A stretch of 59,777 bases of DNA, taken from the NCBI GenBank assembly GCA_937148845.1, contig CAKZRW010000007.1:1-59777 (forward strand), read 5' to 3'. Under the pieces are notes generated by a model. The model was not told the origin of the DNA. It saw nothing but the letters and a program-made list of their open reading frames with translations, and ran no database searches. The position numbers were made by a program, and so were the translations under genes. Positions 37,242 through 46,900 of the stretch are shown one piece after another (position 1 is the stretch's first letter; the number at the start of each line of letters is the position of its first letter). The stretch is from an uncultured Actinomycetes bacterium (lineage in GTDB: Bacteria; Actinomycetota; Thermoleophilia; RBG-16-64-13).

Positions 37242-37679
37242 CTACACCTCCACCGTTCCTGCGCCCGTTGTTTGCATGTTTTCCCCACTGGGGGGTACGT
37301 CGTCCCCTGTCTCATGACCGCTGCCCTGGCCTTCAGGCCTCGCGTCCAGGCCGGCTTGGATACTGGCCACCAACTCGTCACTGGGCATGCCTGCAGTCAA
37401 GGTGGCTACCAAGACGGCGGGACCGCGGCGCTGCGTGACGTCGAAGGCCGCTCGTAGCGCCGCAAACACGGCTTCCTCGTCTCCCCATAGCAAGGTGCTC
37501 AGGTTGCCGACCCGCAAGGCGCACCCTGACTCCGCAGCTGCCCTGATGGCCTCTTGTACAGGAGTGTCAACATCGACCTGTCGCAAGGGATAGACGGAGA
37601 ACTGACAAGCCACGACCTCCCTTGCCAGGTACGCGCCGGCTTCTTCCCGGCGCTCGGCCGGGCCCGTGGTCAAGTCCAC
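37242..37679 (-). CDS. YkoF-like thiamine/HMP-binding protein, single domain
   Basis: This 145-residue cytoplasmic protein contains VVACQFSVYPLRQVDVDTPVQEAIRAAAESG and NLSTLLWGDEEAVFAALRAAFD, one copy of the YkoF/MTH1187-like ferredoxin-type fold. Bacillus YkoF has two such domains in one chain; here there is one, followed by a disordered Gly/Thr-rich tail. The start is GTG at 37679 with an AGGT-type site. It lies between thiN and the S component. Confidence 0.8.
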   Translation of the reverse strand: MDLTTGPAERREEAGAYLAREVVACQFSVYPLRQVDVDTPVQEAIRAAAESGCALRVGNLSTLLWGDEEAVFAALRAAFDVTQRRGPAVLVATLTAGMPSDELVASIQAGLDARPEGQGSGHETGDDVPPSGENMQTTGAGTVEV

Positions 37680-37703
37680 TGCTTTACCTCCCCCGACATC
37701 GCT

Positions 37704-38342
37704 TCATTTCCCTCGGTAGTGGAAGAGCAGAAGGACTCCCTCGCCATGCCTCACCCGCGCCTCGGAACCCGTCATGACGTTGCTGACGCCGCGGGTGCTC
37801 CCCTGGAACAAAGTCTCCCCGGAGAGCGGGTACAGGAGCCCCTCTGTGACGACGGACTCCACCCGAGGTGTGAGCGGGAGGAGCGAGACTGTGTCTCCCC
37901 TCTCCCCCCTGAACACGCTGTTGCCCTTCACTAGAAACGCTTCGTGCAGCTCGTCCACCAGCCGGACACTCACCCCGCCCAATACCGGCGACGTGAGCAG
38001 AAGCAGGTTTCCCACCAGGTGGTCAAGGCGAGGGCCGCCTAGAGCGCCCAGAACCGTGACTGTGCTTGCCCCTCGCTCCACTGCTACCCGCAGCGCAGCT
38101 TCAGTGTCGGTCTCATCTTTGGCAGTCGGCAGCAACAGGACTCCCACACCCCTCGCCACCAGCTCGTCCCGTGTACCCGCAGAAACGGAGTCGAGGTCTC
38201 CCACTAGGAGGTGGGGCGTCAGGCCCACTCGCATCAAGGCCTCGGCGCCCCCGTCGACGGCGATCAAGAGGTCGGCCGAGAGGATCTCGGACCGGTTCAG
38301 TTCCGCAGTGAGAGTCGAGCCGGCGACAAGAACAGCACGCAT
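37704..38342 (-). CDS. thiN: Thiamine pyrophosphokinase
   Basis: This enzyme makes thiamine pyrophosphate from thiamine and ATP. The 212-residue protein has LLIAVDGGAEALMRVGLTPHLLVGDLDSV, PTAKDETDTEAALR and GALGGPRLDHLVGN, the three conserved blocks (DGG, GDLDS, KDxTDxE, GGRxDH). It is the first gene after the TPP riboswitch, so salvage phosphorylation and uptake are controlled together. Confidence 0.95.
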   Translation of the reverse strand: MRAVLVAGSTLTAELNRSEILSADLLIAVDGGAEALMRVGLTPHLLVGDLDSVSAGTRDELVARGVGVLLLPTAKDETDTEAALRVAVERGASTVTVLGALGGPRLDHLVGNLLLLTSPVLGGVSVRLVDELHEAFLVKGNSVFRGERGDTVSLLPLTPRVESVVTEGLLYPLSGETLFQGSTRGVSNVMTGSEARVRHGEGVLLLFHYRGK

Positions 38343-38444
38343 AGTCTGCTCCCTCTGGTCGTGCAGGAGAACGAAGCCGCAGAGTGGAGCAGAAAAGGCC
38401 TGCCTGAGCTAGACCGAGTGAGACCGGATGCAGTAGTCATCACC

Positions 38445-38540
38445 GTTACTTCCCTTCGCTGGCATTACCCAGATCAGGTTCGTAGGGTCTGTGGTCGAGC
38501 CACACTCTCAGCTAAGCGCTCCCCTAGCAACGCTAGTTAG
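38445..38540 (-). promoter_or_regulatory. TPP (THI-box) riboswitch
   Basis: The minus strand carries the conserved THI elements in order: GGGGAGC at the 5' side, GCTGAGAGT, then ACCCTACGAACCTGATCTGG, GTAATGCCAGCGAAGGGAA. It lies about 100 bp upstream of thiN and directly downstream of an extended -10 promoter. It should switch off the thiN-ykoF-ecfSAT operon when TPP is plentiful. Confidence 0.97.
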
Positions 38541-38549
38541 TTGCTAACC

Positions 38550-38558
38550 ATTATATCA
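38550..38558 (-). promoter_or_regulatory. Extended -10 promoter of the thiamine operon
   Basis: The minus strand reads TGA-TATAAT, a perfect extended -10, and transcription would begin just before the riboswitch. No clear -35 is present. Confidence 0.65.
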
Positions 38559-39017
38559 GTTGCCCCTGCGGCCAGCCACCCGCGCTCTAGCCACCGGCCG
38601 CAAGAGCCCTGGCCACTGACCCTGCGCACCCTGGTCGCAAGCTCTCGAAGTACCGGCTGCGAGATCTGGGGGCCTGGCCAACCCCCCTCGCGAGAAGGGG
38701 ATACGAAAGACACTAGCCGAACAGTTTCGTGGGACAATTGATCAAATCCGAAATAGACTTTACATGCAGTGTTATCGGTGATATCGTTGCACGGAATCAT
38801 TCGCTCATGGCTCTAGCGTCACAGCTTGGAGTCCAGCAGCGGACAGAGTGAGATCACGGACGGTTTGCGCATGGGCGGCAAAGGGGAGCCGCCTGTAGAT
38901 ACCGAGTCGCGCGGACCGTTCTGCAAGAGGCCCGCAAGGCCGGTCATAAAGGGGGATTGACGGTGGCGTTTATCGTCGCGCACGTCTTGCACGCCCAGGG
39001 ACTAGGGTGATGCCGTC
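38559..39017. other. Long divergent intergenic region before the oxidoreductase locus
   Basis: This 460-bp gap separates the thiamine promoter from porC. It is locally AT-richer around 38735-38800, where TTGATC (38738-38743) and TTACAT spaced by 16 bp could form a plus-strand promoter. A GGCGGC/GCCGCC hairpin sits near 38876-38895, and several short GC stems follow up to 38945. A structured leader for the por operon is possible, but it matches no riboswitch class I know. No convincing ORF was found. Confidence 0.4.
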
Positions 39018-39641
39018 ATGAGCGTGGCAAGTGCGAAAAAGAGGGGGGCTTCGCCTCTCGCGGTGGAATCGCCAGGACTTGTCGAGATCCGCTGGCACGC
39101 CCGCGGAGGGCAGGGAGCGGTCACCGCTGCCAAGACGGTCGCCGAACTGGCTTTAGGGCAGGGTAAGCACTTCCAGGCCTTCCCTGAGTATGGACCCGAG
39201 CGTTCAGGCGCTCCCATCGTCGCTTTCACCCGCCTCAGCGATGAGCCTATACAGCTCTACTCCGGGGTGGAGCATCCGCAGATAGTCGTGGTCCTCGACG
39301 AGTCTCTGCTCAAGGCTGTCGACATTACCAAGGGGGCTCCTGAAAATGCAGTGGTACTCGTAAACAGTGAGTTGACACCTCCTGAGCTCCGTCTACGCTA
39401 TGGATTGAAGGGGCACCGCCTCTACACCATCCCCGCGACCCGCATAGCCACCGAGACCATCAAGCGACCCATACCCAACACCCCTATGCTTGGTGCCCTC
39501 GCCCGCATCACAGGTCTCTTCACTCTGGAAAGCGTGATCGAATTCTTACGGTACGAGTTCGGCAAGAAGTTTCCAGCCAAGGTCGTGGAGGGGAACATCG
39601 CCGCGCTTACTCGTAGTTACGAAGAGGTGCGGGGCGAATGA
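39018..39641 (+). CDS. porC: 2-oxoacid:ferredoxin oxidoreductase gamma subunit (PorC-like)
   Basis: The gamma subunit packs against the alpha-beta catalytic core of pyruvate-type ferredoxin oxidoreductases. The 207-residue protein has EIRWHARGGQGAVTAAKTVAELAL, FPEYGPERSGAPIVAFTRLS and PNTPMLGALARITGL, which match the gamma subunits of four-subunit pyruvate enzymes better than KorC. The ATG at 39018 follows AGGGTGA. It overlaps porD by four bases (ATGA). Confidence 0.92.
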   Translation: MSVASAKKRGASPLAVESPGLVEIRWHARGGQGAVTAAKTVAELALGQGKHFQAFPEYGPERSGAPIVAFTRLSDEPIQLYSGVEHPQIVVVLDESLLKAVDITKGAPENAVVLVNSELTPPELRLRYGLKGHRLYTIPATRIATETIKRPIPNTPMLGALARITGLFTLESVIEFLRYEFGKKFPAKVVEGNIAALTRSYEEVRGE

Positions 39642-39961
39642 GTCGGGAGACACGACGGCGGTGGGAAACCGCGGAGGCCCCGAACTGGGGGCCTGAAAAC
39701 CACGAGCCGGGAGCGGTGATTCCAGCTGCAGGCAATTCCGAGGAGGTAGAGACCGGGGGCTGGCGTTCACAGAAGCCCGAGATAGACACCGCCTCCTGCA
39801 CCGGATGCCTGCTCTGCTATTTCTACTGTCCGGACGCTTCCATCATCATCGAGAACGACCGAGCGGTGGGAGTGGATTTGAAGCATTGCAAGGGCTGCGG
39901 TATCTGCGCCAGCGAATGTCCTGCCCGAGCCATCACCATGACCGCCGAGGTGAAGGAATAG
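39638..39961 (+). CDS. porD: 2-oxoacid:ferredoxin oxidoreductase delta subunit (2x[4Fe-4S])
   Basis: This is a 107-residue ferredoxin-type subunit. It has two cluster motifs, CTGCLLCYFYCP and CKGCGICASECP, after a 45-residue N-terminal stretch with PEIDTASC. It carries electrons from the thiamine-diphosphate centre to ferredoxin or to partner subunits. It lies between porC and porA with overlapping or 3-bp junctions. Confidence 0.93.
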   Translation: MSRETRRRWETAEAPNWGPENHEPGAVIPAAGNSEEVETGGWRSQKPEIDTASCTGCLLCYFYCPDASIIIENDRAVGVDLKHCKGCGICASECPARAITMTAEVKE

Positions 39962-39964
39962 GGT

Positions 39965-41191
39965 ATGGCCAAAGCCACTCCCAACGTCTTAGCCGTGACC
40001 GGCAATGAGGCAGTCGCCGAAGCAATGCGGCAGATAGATCCTGATGTGGTCTGCGCCTACCCCATCACCCCCCAGACCGAGATAGTGCAGCTCTATGCTC
40101 AGTTGGTGGCCGACGGGAAGGTCAGCACCGAGTTCGTCACAGCCGAGTCCGAGCACTCCGCGATGAGCGCAGCCATCGGGGCGGCAGCGGCCGGAGCCCG
40201 GACTATGACGGCCACTTCCTCACAGGGCTTCGCCCTGATGTGGGAACTCCTGTACATCGCCTCCAGCTACCGGCTTCCTATCGTCATGACGGTCGTCAAC
40301 CGAGCCCTCTCCGGCCCTATCAACATCCACTGCGACCACAGCGACAGCATCGGCGGCCGGGACAGCGGCTGGATTCAGATCTACGGCGAAAACCACCAAC
40401 AGGCCTATGACAACTGTTTACAAGCCGTGCGCATCGCCGAGCACCCGGACGTCCGGCTGCCGGTGATGCACATGTACGATGGCTATGTCATAAGCGGCGC
40501 CATCGGGCCGCTGACCCCCCTGGAAGACAGCCGGGTCCGCGAGTTCATCGGACCTTATCAGCCCGTCAACCCCCTGCTGGATGTGCAGCACCCTGTGACG
40601 GTGGGTCCTTTCGATGGCCTTCATGGCTGGTATTTCGAGCACAAGGTGGCTCAGAACCTGGCTATGGAAAGGGCTTATCAGGTCCTCCAGGACGTGGCCG
40701 ACGAGTTCGCTCGTCTGACCGGTAGGCAGTACGGGCTCATAGACCCTTACCGGTTGGAGGATGCCGAGATCGCCATAGTGGTGGTAGGCTCGACGGCAGG
40801 AACCACCCGGCTGGTGGTAGACCAGCTGCGCGCTAAGGGCGTCAAGGCCGGCATGGTGCGGGTCCGGGTGTTTCGTCCCTTCCCCTATCATACCTTTGCC
40901 CAGGCTCTCCAACACGTGAAGGTGGTCGGCGTGCTTGACCGCGCTGATTCGTTCGGGGCTCAAGGTGGTCCTGTGTTCTTGGAGATCCGAGCCGCTCTCT
41001 ACGACAATGACCCGCGACCGCAAGTGCTTCCCTTCATCTACGGACTGGGCGGCCGGGACATCTTCCCGCACGACATCGAGCAGGCCTTCGGCGTGCTCGA
41101 CGAAGCAGCTAAACGCGTACGACGGGTGTCAACCCAGCGTCGCTACCTGAACCTGAGACAGGGTCGAGGACTGGAACATGAGCGCAAGTGA
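39965..41191 (+). CDS. porA: 2-oxoacid:ferredoxin oxidoreductase alpha subunit (PorA-like)
   Basis: The alpha subunit forms the catalytic site together with beta. The 408-residue protein has GNEAVAEAMRQIDPDVVCAYPITPQTEIVQ, ESEHSAMSAAIGAAAAGARTMTATSSQGFALMWE, NRALSGPINIHCDHSD and GVLDRADSFGAQGGPVFLEI, typical of pyruvate:ferredoxin oxidoreductase. The usual porB does not follow; the PorB sequence is instead the C-terminus of the protein at 43900-47052. The gene overlaps the next by 14 bp. Substrate choice (pyruvate or another 2-oxoacid) is inferred from overall likeness. Confidence 0.93.
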   Translation: MAKATPNVLAVTGNEAVAEAMRQIDPDVVCAYPITPQTEIVQLYAQLVADGKVSTEFVTAESEHSAMSAAIGAAAAGARTMTATSSQGFALMWELLYIASSYRLPIVMTVVNRALSGPINIHCDHSDSIGGRDSGWIQIYGENHQQAYDNCLQAVRIAEHPDVRLPVMHMYDGYVISGAIGPLTPLEDSRVREFIGPYQPVNPLLDVQHPVTVGPFDGLHGWYFEHKVAQNLAMERAYQVLQDVADEFARLTGRQYGLIDPYRLEDAEIAIVVVGSTAGTTRLVVDQLRAKGVKAGMVRVRVFRPFPYHTFAQALQHVKVVGVLDRADSFGAQGGPVFLEIRAALYDNDPRPQVLPFIYGLGGRDIFPHDIEQAFGVLDEAAKRVRRVSTQRRYLNLRQGRGLEHERK

Positions 41192-42068
41192 AAACGGTAA
41201 GACACGTTTGCTAACGACCAGAGTCCGTCCTCGCGGCGCGACCCGGGCCCGAGCTACTGACCGCTCCCGTAGCGCGGACAGGGTCCGGGGCTCCGCCTTG
41301 TACGAGGTCATCAAGGGCATAGACTTCGAACGGCGAGAGCTGGTGGGCAAGCCCGAGAGGCGGGGGCTGCTGGAACTGGTGCGGGACCCCCAAGGTGGGT
41401 ATCGCTGTTACGCCTGTACCCTATGCGAGCGAACCTGCCCGGTGGACTGCCTCCAGCTCGAGTACTGCCCGGAGTTCCCAGAGGAGCCCTTTGACATCGA
41501 AGCGGCCAGAGCTGCCGCTCTCGCCACTCTCCCCGGGGAAAGCTGCGGCGTAGCCTCGGCCTGTGTAAAGGGTGAGGCGCCCGCCGGACTTAGACCCGAA
41601 CTCGACCTCAAGCGACTGGACCCAGTAGTGGCCGGCATCCGCTCCGGTTCCGGCTTGGTGGAGGCTCTCCACACTACCCAGGAGATCTTCGGATACTTGC
41701 CGCGGTTGGCTCTGGAGGCTATCGCCAAGGAGCTCGGCATCCCCTTCTCGCGTGTATATGGGGTCGCCACTTTCTACACCCAGTTCCGTCTGGCACCCGT
41801 CGGCAAGTACGTCATCGACGTCTGTATGGGCACCGCCTGTCATGTAGCGGGAGCTCCCCTGGTGTTGGAGGCTTTCAGCCAGGAACTCGAGATTCCCGTG
41901 GGCGGAACCACCCCCGACGGGCTTTTCACTCTGCAGACGGTCAACTGTCTGGGGGCTTGTGCCCTGGCCCCGGTCGTACGAGTGGGCGAGAGCGAGACCC
42001 ACGGCCGCATGGGCCCCAACGAGGCTCGGCGTCTCGTCCGTAGACTGCGCAAGCAGGAGAGCGACTGA
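41178..42068 (+). CDS. Fusion of a [4Fe-4S] segment and NuoE-like [2Fe-2S] subunit
   Basis: This 296-residue protein has an Arg-rich N-terminus, then a ferredoxin-like motif CYACTLCERTCP (Cys77, 80, 83, 87) with further Cys at 91 and 97. From about residue 145 it is a complete NuoE/HydC domain: EALHTTQEIFGYLP, VYGVATFYTQF and the [2Fe-2S] ligands Cys216, 221, 257 and 261. NuoE-like subunits sit beside the NuoF flavin subunit and move electrons to or from NAD(H). The upstream por genes and downstream NuoF imply one complex. Attaching a [4Fe-4S] segment to the front is not the common form. Confidence 0.9.
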   Translation: MSASENGKTRLLTTRVRPRGATRARATDRSRSADRVRGSALYEVIKGIDFERRELVGKPERRGLLELVRDPQGGYRCYACTLCERTCPVDCLQLEYCPEFPEEPFDIEAARAAALATLPGESCGVASACVKGEAPAGLRPELDLKRLDPVVAGIRSGSGLVEALHTTQEIFGYLPRLALEAIAKELGIPFSRVYGVATFYTQFRLAPVGKYVIDVCMGTACHVAGAPLVLEAFSQELEIPVGGTTPDGLFTLQTVNCLGACALAPVVRVGESETHGRMGPNEARRLVRRLRKQESD

Positions 42069-43903
42069 TGCCCCGGAAAGAGATCTCCCTCTGCGCAGGT
42101 ACCGCTTGCCATGCCTCCGGCCGCGAAGCACTGCGCAAGGCCATAGATGAAGCCTTGGCCGCGCGCGGCCTCGCCGATGAAGTGACAGTCATCGAGACAG
42201 GCTGCCACGGGTTCTGCGAGCAGGGCCCCATATTGGTCGTTCGACCCCAAGGGATCTTCTATCCCCGCCTCAAACCCAAGGATATCGACGAGGTCATCGA
42301 GACGAGCGTCGTGGGGGACGGCGTGGTCGAACGCCTCCTGTACAGGCATCCTCAGACGGGGGAACCTCTTGCCTATGAGAAGGACATCCCCTTCTACAAG
42401 CTGCAGACACGCATCGTTCTCGCTCTCAACGGCAAGATCGATCCTTTATCTATCGACGACTACCTCGCCCACGGTGGTTACACTGCCCTGGCCAAGGTGC
42501 TGGAGGAGGGGGATCCTCTCGGAGTCATTGCCGAGGTCGAGCGAAGCGGCCTGCGGGGCCGCGGGGGAGCCGGTTTCCCCACTGGAAGAAAATGGCGCAC
42601 TTGCAGGAACAATCCGGGCGACAAGCACTACGTCATCTGCAACGCCGACGAAGGTGACCCCGGAGCGTTCATGGATCGCTCGGTGCTGGAGGGCAATCCC
42701 CATTCGGTCATCGAGGGGATGATCATAGCCGCCTACGCCATAGGATCCGGAAACACCCCGGTCGAAGGTTACGTCTACGTCCGCCATGAATATCCCTTCG
42801 CAGTCCAGCGACTGCGCGCAGCTCTCAAACAAGCCCGCGAACGGGGCTATTTGGGCGAGAACATATTGGGTTCGGGCTTCGACTTCGACATCCGCATCAA
42901 CCAGGGGGCGGGGGCCTTCGTGTGCGGAGAGTCTACGGCGCTTACCGCCTCCATCGAGGGCCAGCGAGGCATGCCGCGGGGGAAGCACATCCGCACCGCC
43001 GCCCACGGTCTCTGGGGTCAGCCCACCAACCTCAACAACGTGGAGACCTATGCCAACGTGCCGTGGATCATCAATCATGGCGCCGAAGCTTTCGCGGCCC
43101 TGGGCACTGCTACCAGCAAGGGGACCAAGATCTTCTCCCTGACCGGCAAGGTCATGAACGGAGGTCTCATCGAGGTCCCCATGGGTACGACTCTGCGCCA
43201 GGTCATCTTCGAGATCGGGGGCGGTATGTGGCCGGGCCGGCAATTCAAGGCCGTCCAACTGGGGGGACCTTCCGGAGGGTGTCTACCTGAATCGCTGCTG
43301 GACGAGCCCATCGATTTCGAGAGTCTCGTAGCAGCCGGGTCCATGATGGGTTCGGGGGGCATGGTGGTAGTCGACGACACCACCTGCATGGTGGACTTCG
43401 CTAAGTTCTTCCTGCGTTTCACAGCAGAGGAGAGCTGCGGCAAGTGCGTGCCGTGCCGTGTGGGCACCACTCGCATGTTGGAGATTCTGGAACGCATCTC
43501 GGCCGGAGAAGCCGATCTGGAGGACCTCGACCTGCTGGAGAGATTGGCGGAGGACGTCGTAGAAGGTTCTCTCTGCGCCCTGGGCGGAAGCGCACCCAAC
43601 CCGGTGACCTCTACGCTCAGATATTTCCGGGACGAGGTGCTCGCTCACGTGGTCGACAAGGTCTGCCCGGCGCGGGTATGTCGGCCTCTGATCCGTTATG
43701 TCATCAACGCCGAAGCCTGTACTGGTTGCCAAGCGTGTTTCACGGCCTGCCCGGTGGGAGCCGTAGCCGGCGAGCGCAAGGCTCCTCACAAGATCGACCT
43801 GAAGACTTGCATAAAGTGCGATACCTGCCGTCAGGTGTGCCGCTTCGACGCGGTGAGAGTCGAGACGGGGGCTCTCGCTCCACTCGGAAGAGGTAAGAGA
43901 TGA
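42068..43903 (+). CDS. NuoF/HydB-like NAD(H)-binding flavoprotein subunit
   Basis: This 611-residue protein has three parts. Residues 1-90 are a thioredoxin-like [2Fe-2S] domain (CAGTACHASG, CHGFCEQGP). Residues about 110-540 are the NuoF core with FMN/NADH loops RGRGGAGFPTGRKW, CNADEGDPGAFMDR and GAGAFVCGESTAL, and the [4Fe-4S] ligands CGKCVPC. Residues about 560-600 hold two [4Fe-4S] motifs (CTGCQACFTACP, CIKCDTCRQVC). This is the layout of HydB in bifurcating hydrogenases. It is the probable NAD(H) or electron-bifurcation site for the locus. The start overlaps the previous stop (TGATG). Confidence 0.94.
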   Translation: MPRKEISLCAGTACHASGREALRKAIDEALAARGLADEVTVIETGCHGFCEQGPILVVRPQGIFYPRLKPKDIDEVIETSVVGDGVVERLLYRHPQTGEPLAYEKDIPFYKLQTRIVLALNGKIDPLSIDDYLAHGGYTALAKVLEEGDPLGVIAEVERSGLRGRGGAGFPTGRKWRTCRNNPGDKHYVICNADEGDPGAFMDRSVLEGNPHSVIEGMIIAAYAIGSGNTPVEGYVYVRHEYPFAVQRLRAALKQARERGYLGENILGSGFDFDIRINQGAGAFVCGESTALTASIEGQRGMPRGKHIRTAAHGLWGQPTNLNNVETYANVPWIINHGAEAFAALGTATSKGTKIFSLTGKVMNGGLIEVPMGTTLRQVIFEIGGGMWPGRQFKAVQLGGPSGGCLPESLLDEPIDFESLVAAGSMMGSGGMVVVDDTTCMVDFAKFFLRFTAEESCGKCVPCRVGTTRMLEILERISAGEADLEDLDLLERLAEDVVEGSLCALGGSAPNPVTSTLRYFRDEVLAHVVDKVCPARVCRPLIRYVINAEACTGCQACFTACPVGAVAGERKAPHKIDLKTCIKCDTCRQVCRFDAVRVETGALAPLGRGKR

Positions 43904-46900
43904 TGGTCAAGCTGACTATCGACGGAAGACAAGTCGCTGCTGCTCCAGGCGAGACTGTGCTAGAGGTCGCCCAGCGGGAGGGTATCGTCATCCCAGCCTT
44001 GTGTCATCAGCCGGGTATGCCGGCGTGGGGCGGATGCCGACTCTGTCTGGTCGAGCTGGAGGGGGTGGACAAGTTACAGGCCGCCTGCACTACCTGGGTG
44101 AACGAGGGCATGGTGGTGAAGACCGACACCGAGCGGGTACGGGCGCGTAGGACCAGCTACGTCAAGATGTACCTGTCCGACCACAACGCCTACTGCGAAG
44201 CCCCCTGCACCCATGCCTGCCCCACCCATGTCGACATCCCGGGCTTTCTAGCCTTGCTCAAAGAGGGCGAACTGGCTGCCGCGGCGGCCTTGGTGCGGGA
44301 AGAGCTGCCCTTCCCGGGCATCCTCGGCCGTATCTGCCCTGCCTACTGTGAGCCTGTCTGCCGGCGGGGTGAAGTGGATGAACCGATAGCCATCTGTGCC
44401 TTGCACCGCCTGCTGGGAGACCATGAGCCCACCCGACTGACTACCGCCCCCGCCAGTGGGCGGCGCGTGGCTGTGGTGGGAGCTGGTCCTGCCGGCCTTT
44501 CTGCGGCTTGGTTCTTGACCACCCGGGGCCACCAGGTCACTCTCTACGACGCCGAGGCCAAGCCCGGGGGTCAGTTGCGTTACGTCCTGCCGGAATTCCG
44601 TTTGCCGGAAGCGGTCCTTGATCGCGAGCTCGAGCCGCTTTGGGAGGCCGGAACCCGGTTTGTAGGTGATTCCAAGCTCATCCACGCCAAGGAAGAAGAG
44701 CTCCTAGAGGCGGGCTTTGATGCCGTCATAGTGAGCACTGGTCGGTCGGAGCCTAGCACTTCGCCAGATACGGACGAGGACTGGGTTCAGCTCGCCGCCC
44801 GCGTTCTCCGACTCCCCCCGCAGAGCCTGGCTTCCGTCTGGCAGAGCCTGGACTTCTTGCGCGCGGGGCGCTCGGGGCATCCGCCCGAGCTTCCAGGCCC
44901 GGTGGTAGTCCTTGGCTCCGGCCTGGCTGCCCTCGATACAGCCCGGACAGCCCGGCGTCTAGGGCCAGGCCCTGTGCGCGTCATAAGACTGGACGGCCAG
45001 GTCTGGGACGAGGCCGACAAGGAAGCAGCGGCCGCCCGAGAGGAAGGCGTCATACTGATGACAGCCGCGGAGCTGGGAGCCGCTTCTGCCACCGGGTGGG
45101 AGCAAGGCGCCACACTGATCACGGCCGAGAGAAGGTGGGTAAGAGAAGAAGCGGGAAGAACCCTGCCGCCAGGCGCCAGTGATTTGCGCGCCGGGCTGGC
45201 TGTAAACCCCTTCACGGGGCGTACCGCCTGCCCAGGACTGTTCGTGACCGACGCCGTCACAGGTGGGGCTACTAAGGAAGAGGCCGATTCCGCCATACAT
45301 GCTGTGGCGGCGGGTAAGCGCGTTGCGCTGGCAGTTGACGCCTGGCTACGCGGCGAAGACCTGGTCAGACTCGAGGACCGACTGGCCGAATATGTCCGTC
45401 TGCCCTATCTCGAGCAGCTGGGAAAGGCCGCACAGCTCAGCGAGTTGGAACGCAGATTGGGCGAACGCAGCCCCGTCTGGCTCAAGATGGGCATAAACGC
45501 TCGGCCGGCTTCCCGGGCCCGGATGCCCAAGACTGCGATCAAGACCAGGCTGACCAGTCTTCAGGCAGAAGTGGAGAAAGGCCTGAGTGTAGCGGCAGCT
45601 CGCAAGGAGGCGGAGCGCTGTCTGGAATGCGAATGCCCCAGCCTGGGTGCCTGTGAGCTGCAGCGCCTGGGGGTGGAACACGGGGTCATCGACAATGAGC
45701 TGGCGAGAAGGGGGGCTCGCGTGCGCACCGTCTCGCCCCAATACGAACACCCCTTCATCAGACGAGACATGCGGCGGTGCATCGCCTGCGGTCGTTGCGT
45801 ACGCGTGTGTCGGGAGATCGCCGGGCCTGCCTGCTACGATTTCACCGGCCGCGGCTTCGCCATCCATATCGACACCCCCTACGGTGAAGCCCTGCAATTA
45901 GCGGACTGTATTTCTTGCGGGCGCTGCGTCACCGTCTGCCCCACGGGCGCTCTCAGCTTCAACGAACGGGTGCTGACCTCGTTCAGAGTGGACGAGACCC
46001 GCTGCATCCTGTGCCGGCAATGCGTGGAAGTGTGCCCGGTCGGTGCCCTCGCAGAGGCCGCAGAGTTCGAGAGGGCCCGGCAAGCCTGGCTCAGACTGGT
46101 GGAGCAGGGCAGTAGACTAGCCGGTGGCCATCGCATGTGCGCCGGCTGTGGCGCTCCCATAGTGGTCCGGCAGGTTCTGATGGCTACTCAGGAACCTGTG
46201 GTGGTCAGCGCCGCCACGGGCTGCCTGGAAGTCAGCACGACCATCTATCCCTACACCTCCTGGAAGACCAGCTTCATCCACACCGCTTTCGAGAATGCCG
46301 CCGCTACGCTGAGCGGGGTAGAAACAGCCTACCGAGCGCTGAGAAAGAAGGGCTTGATCGACAAGGATATTCGCTTCATCGCATTCGGCGGCGATGGAGG
46401 CACCTACGACATCGGACTGCAGTCCCTGTCGGGAGCGATGGAGCGTGGTCACCGGATGCTCTATGTCTGCTACGACAACGGGGCCTACATGAACACCGGC
46501 TTTCAGCGTTCAGGAGCTACGCCTACAGCGGCCTGGACCACTACCAGTCCCGTCGGAGAAGAGTCCGCGGGCAAACTCGAGCACCGAAAGAACCTCACCG
46601 AGCTCATGATCGCTCACGGGATCCCCTATGTGGCCCAGGCTTCCCCTCACGACCCCCGGGACTTGGTCCGCAAAGCAGCCAAGGCTCTGTCCGTCGACGG
46701 GCCCACCTTCCTCAATGTCATCGCACCTTGCCCCCGAGGATGGCGAGCTGACGGCGCCGAGACCATCGAGTTGGCCCGGGGGGCGGTGAACACCTGTTAC
46801 TGGCCGCTCTTCGAGTACGAGGACGGGGAGTACCGGCTGACTTATCGCCCGCGCTACAAGCAGCCGCTTGCGCCCTGGTTGAAGCGGCAGGGACGCTTCG

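Noticed and set aside
38537-38800. 87-codon minus-strand frame upstream of the thiamine operon
   Set aside because: It covers the promoter of the TPP riboswitch, has no ribosome site and no recognisable motif.
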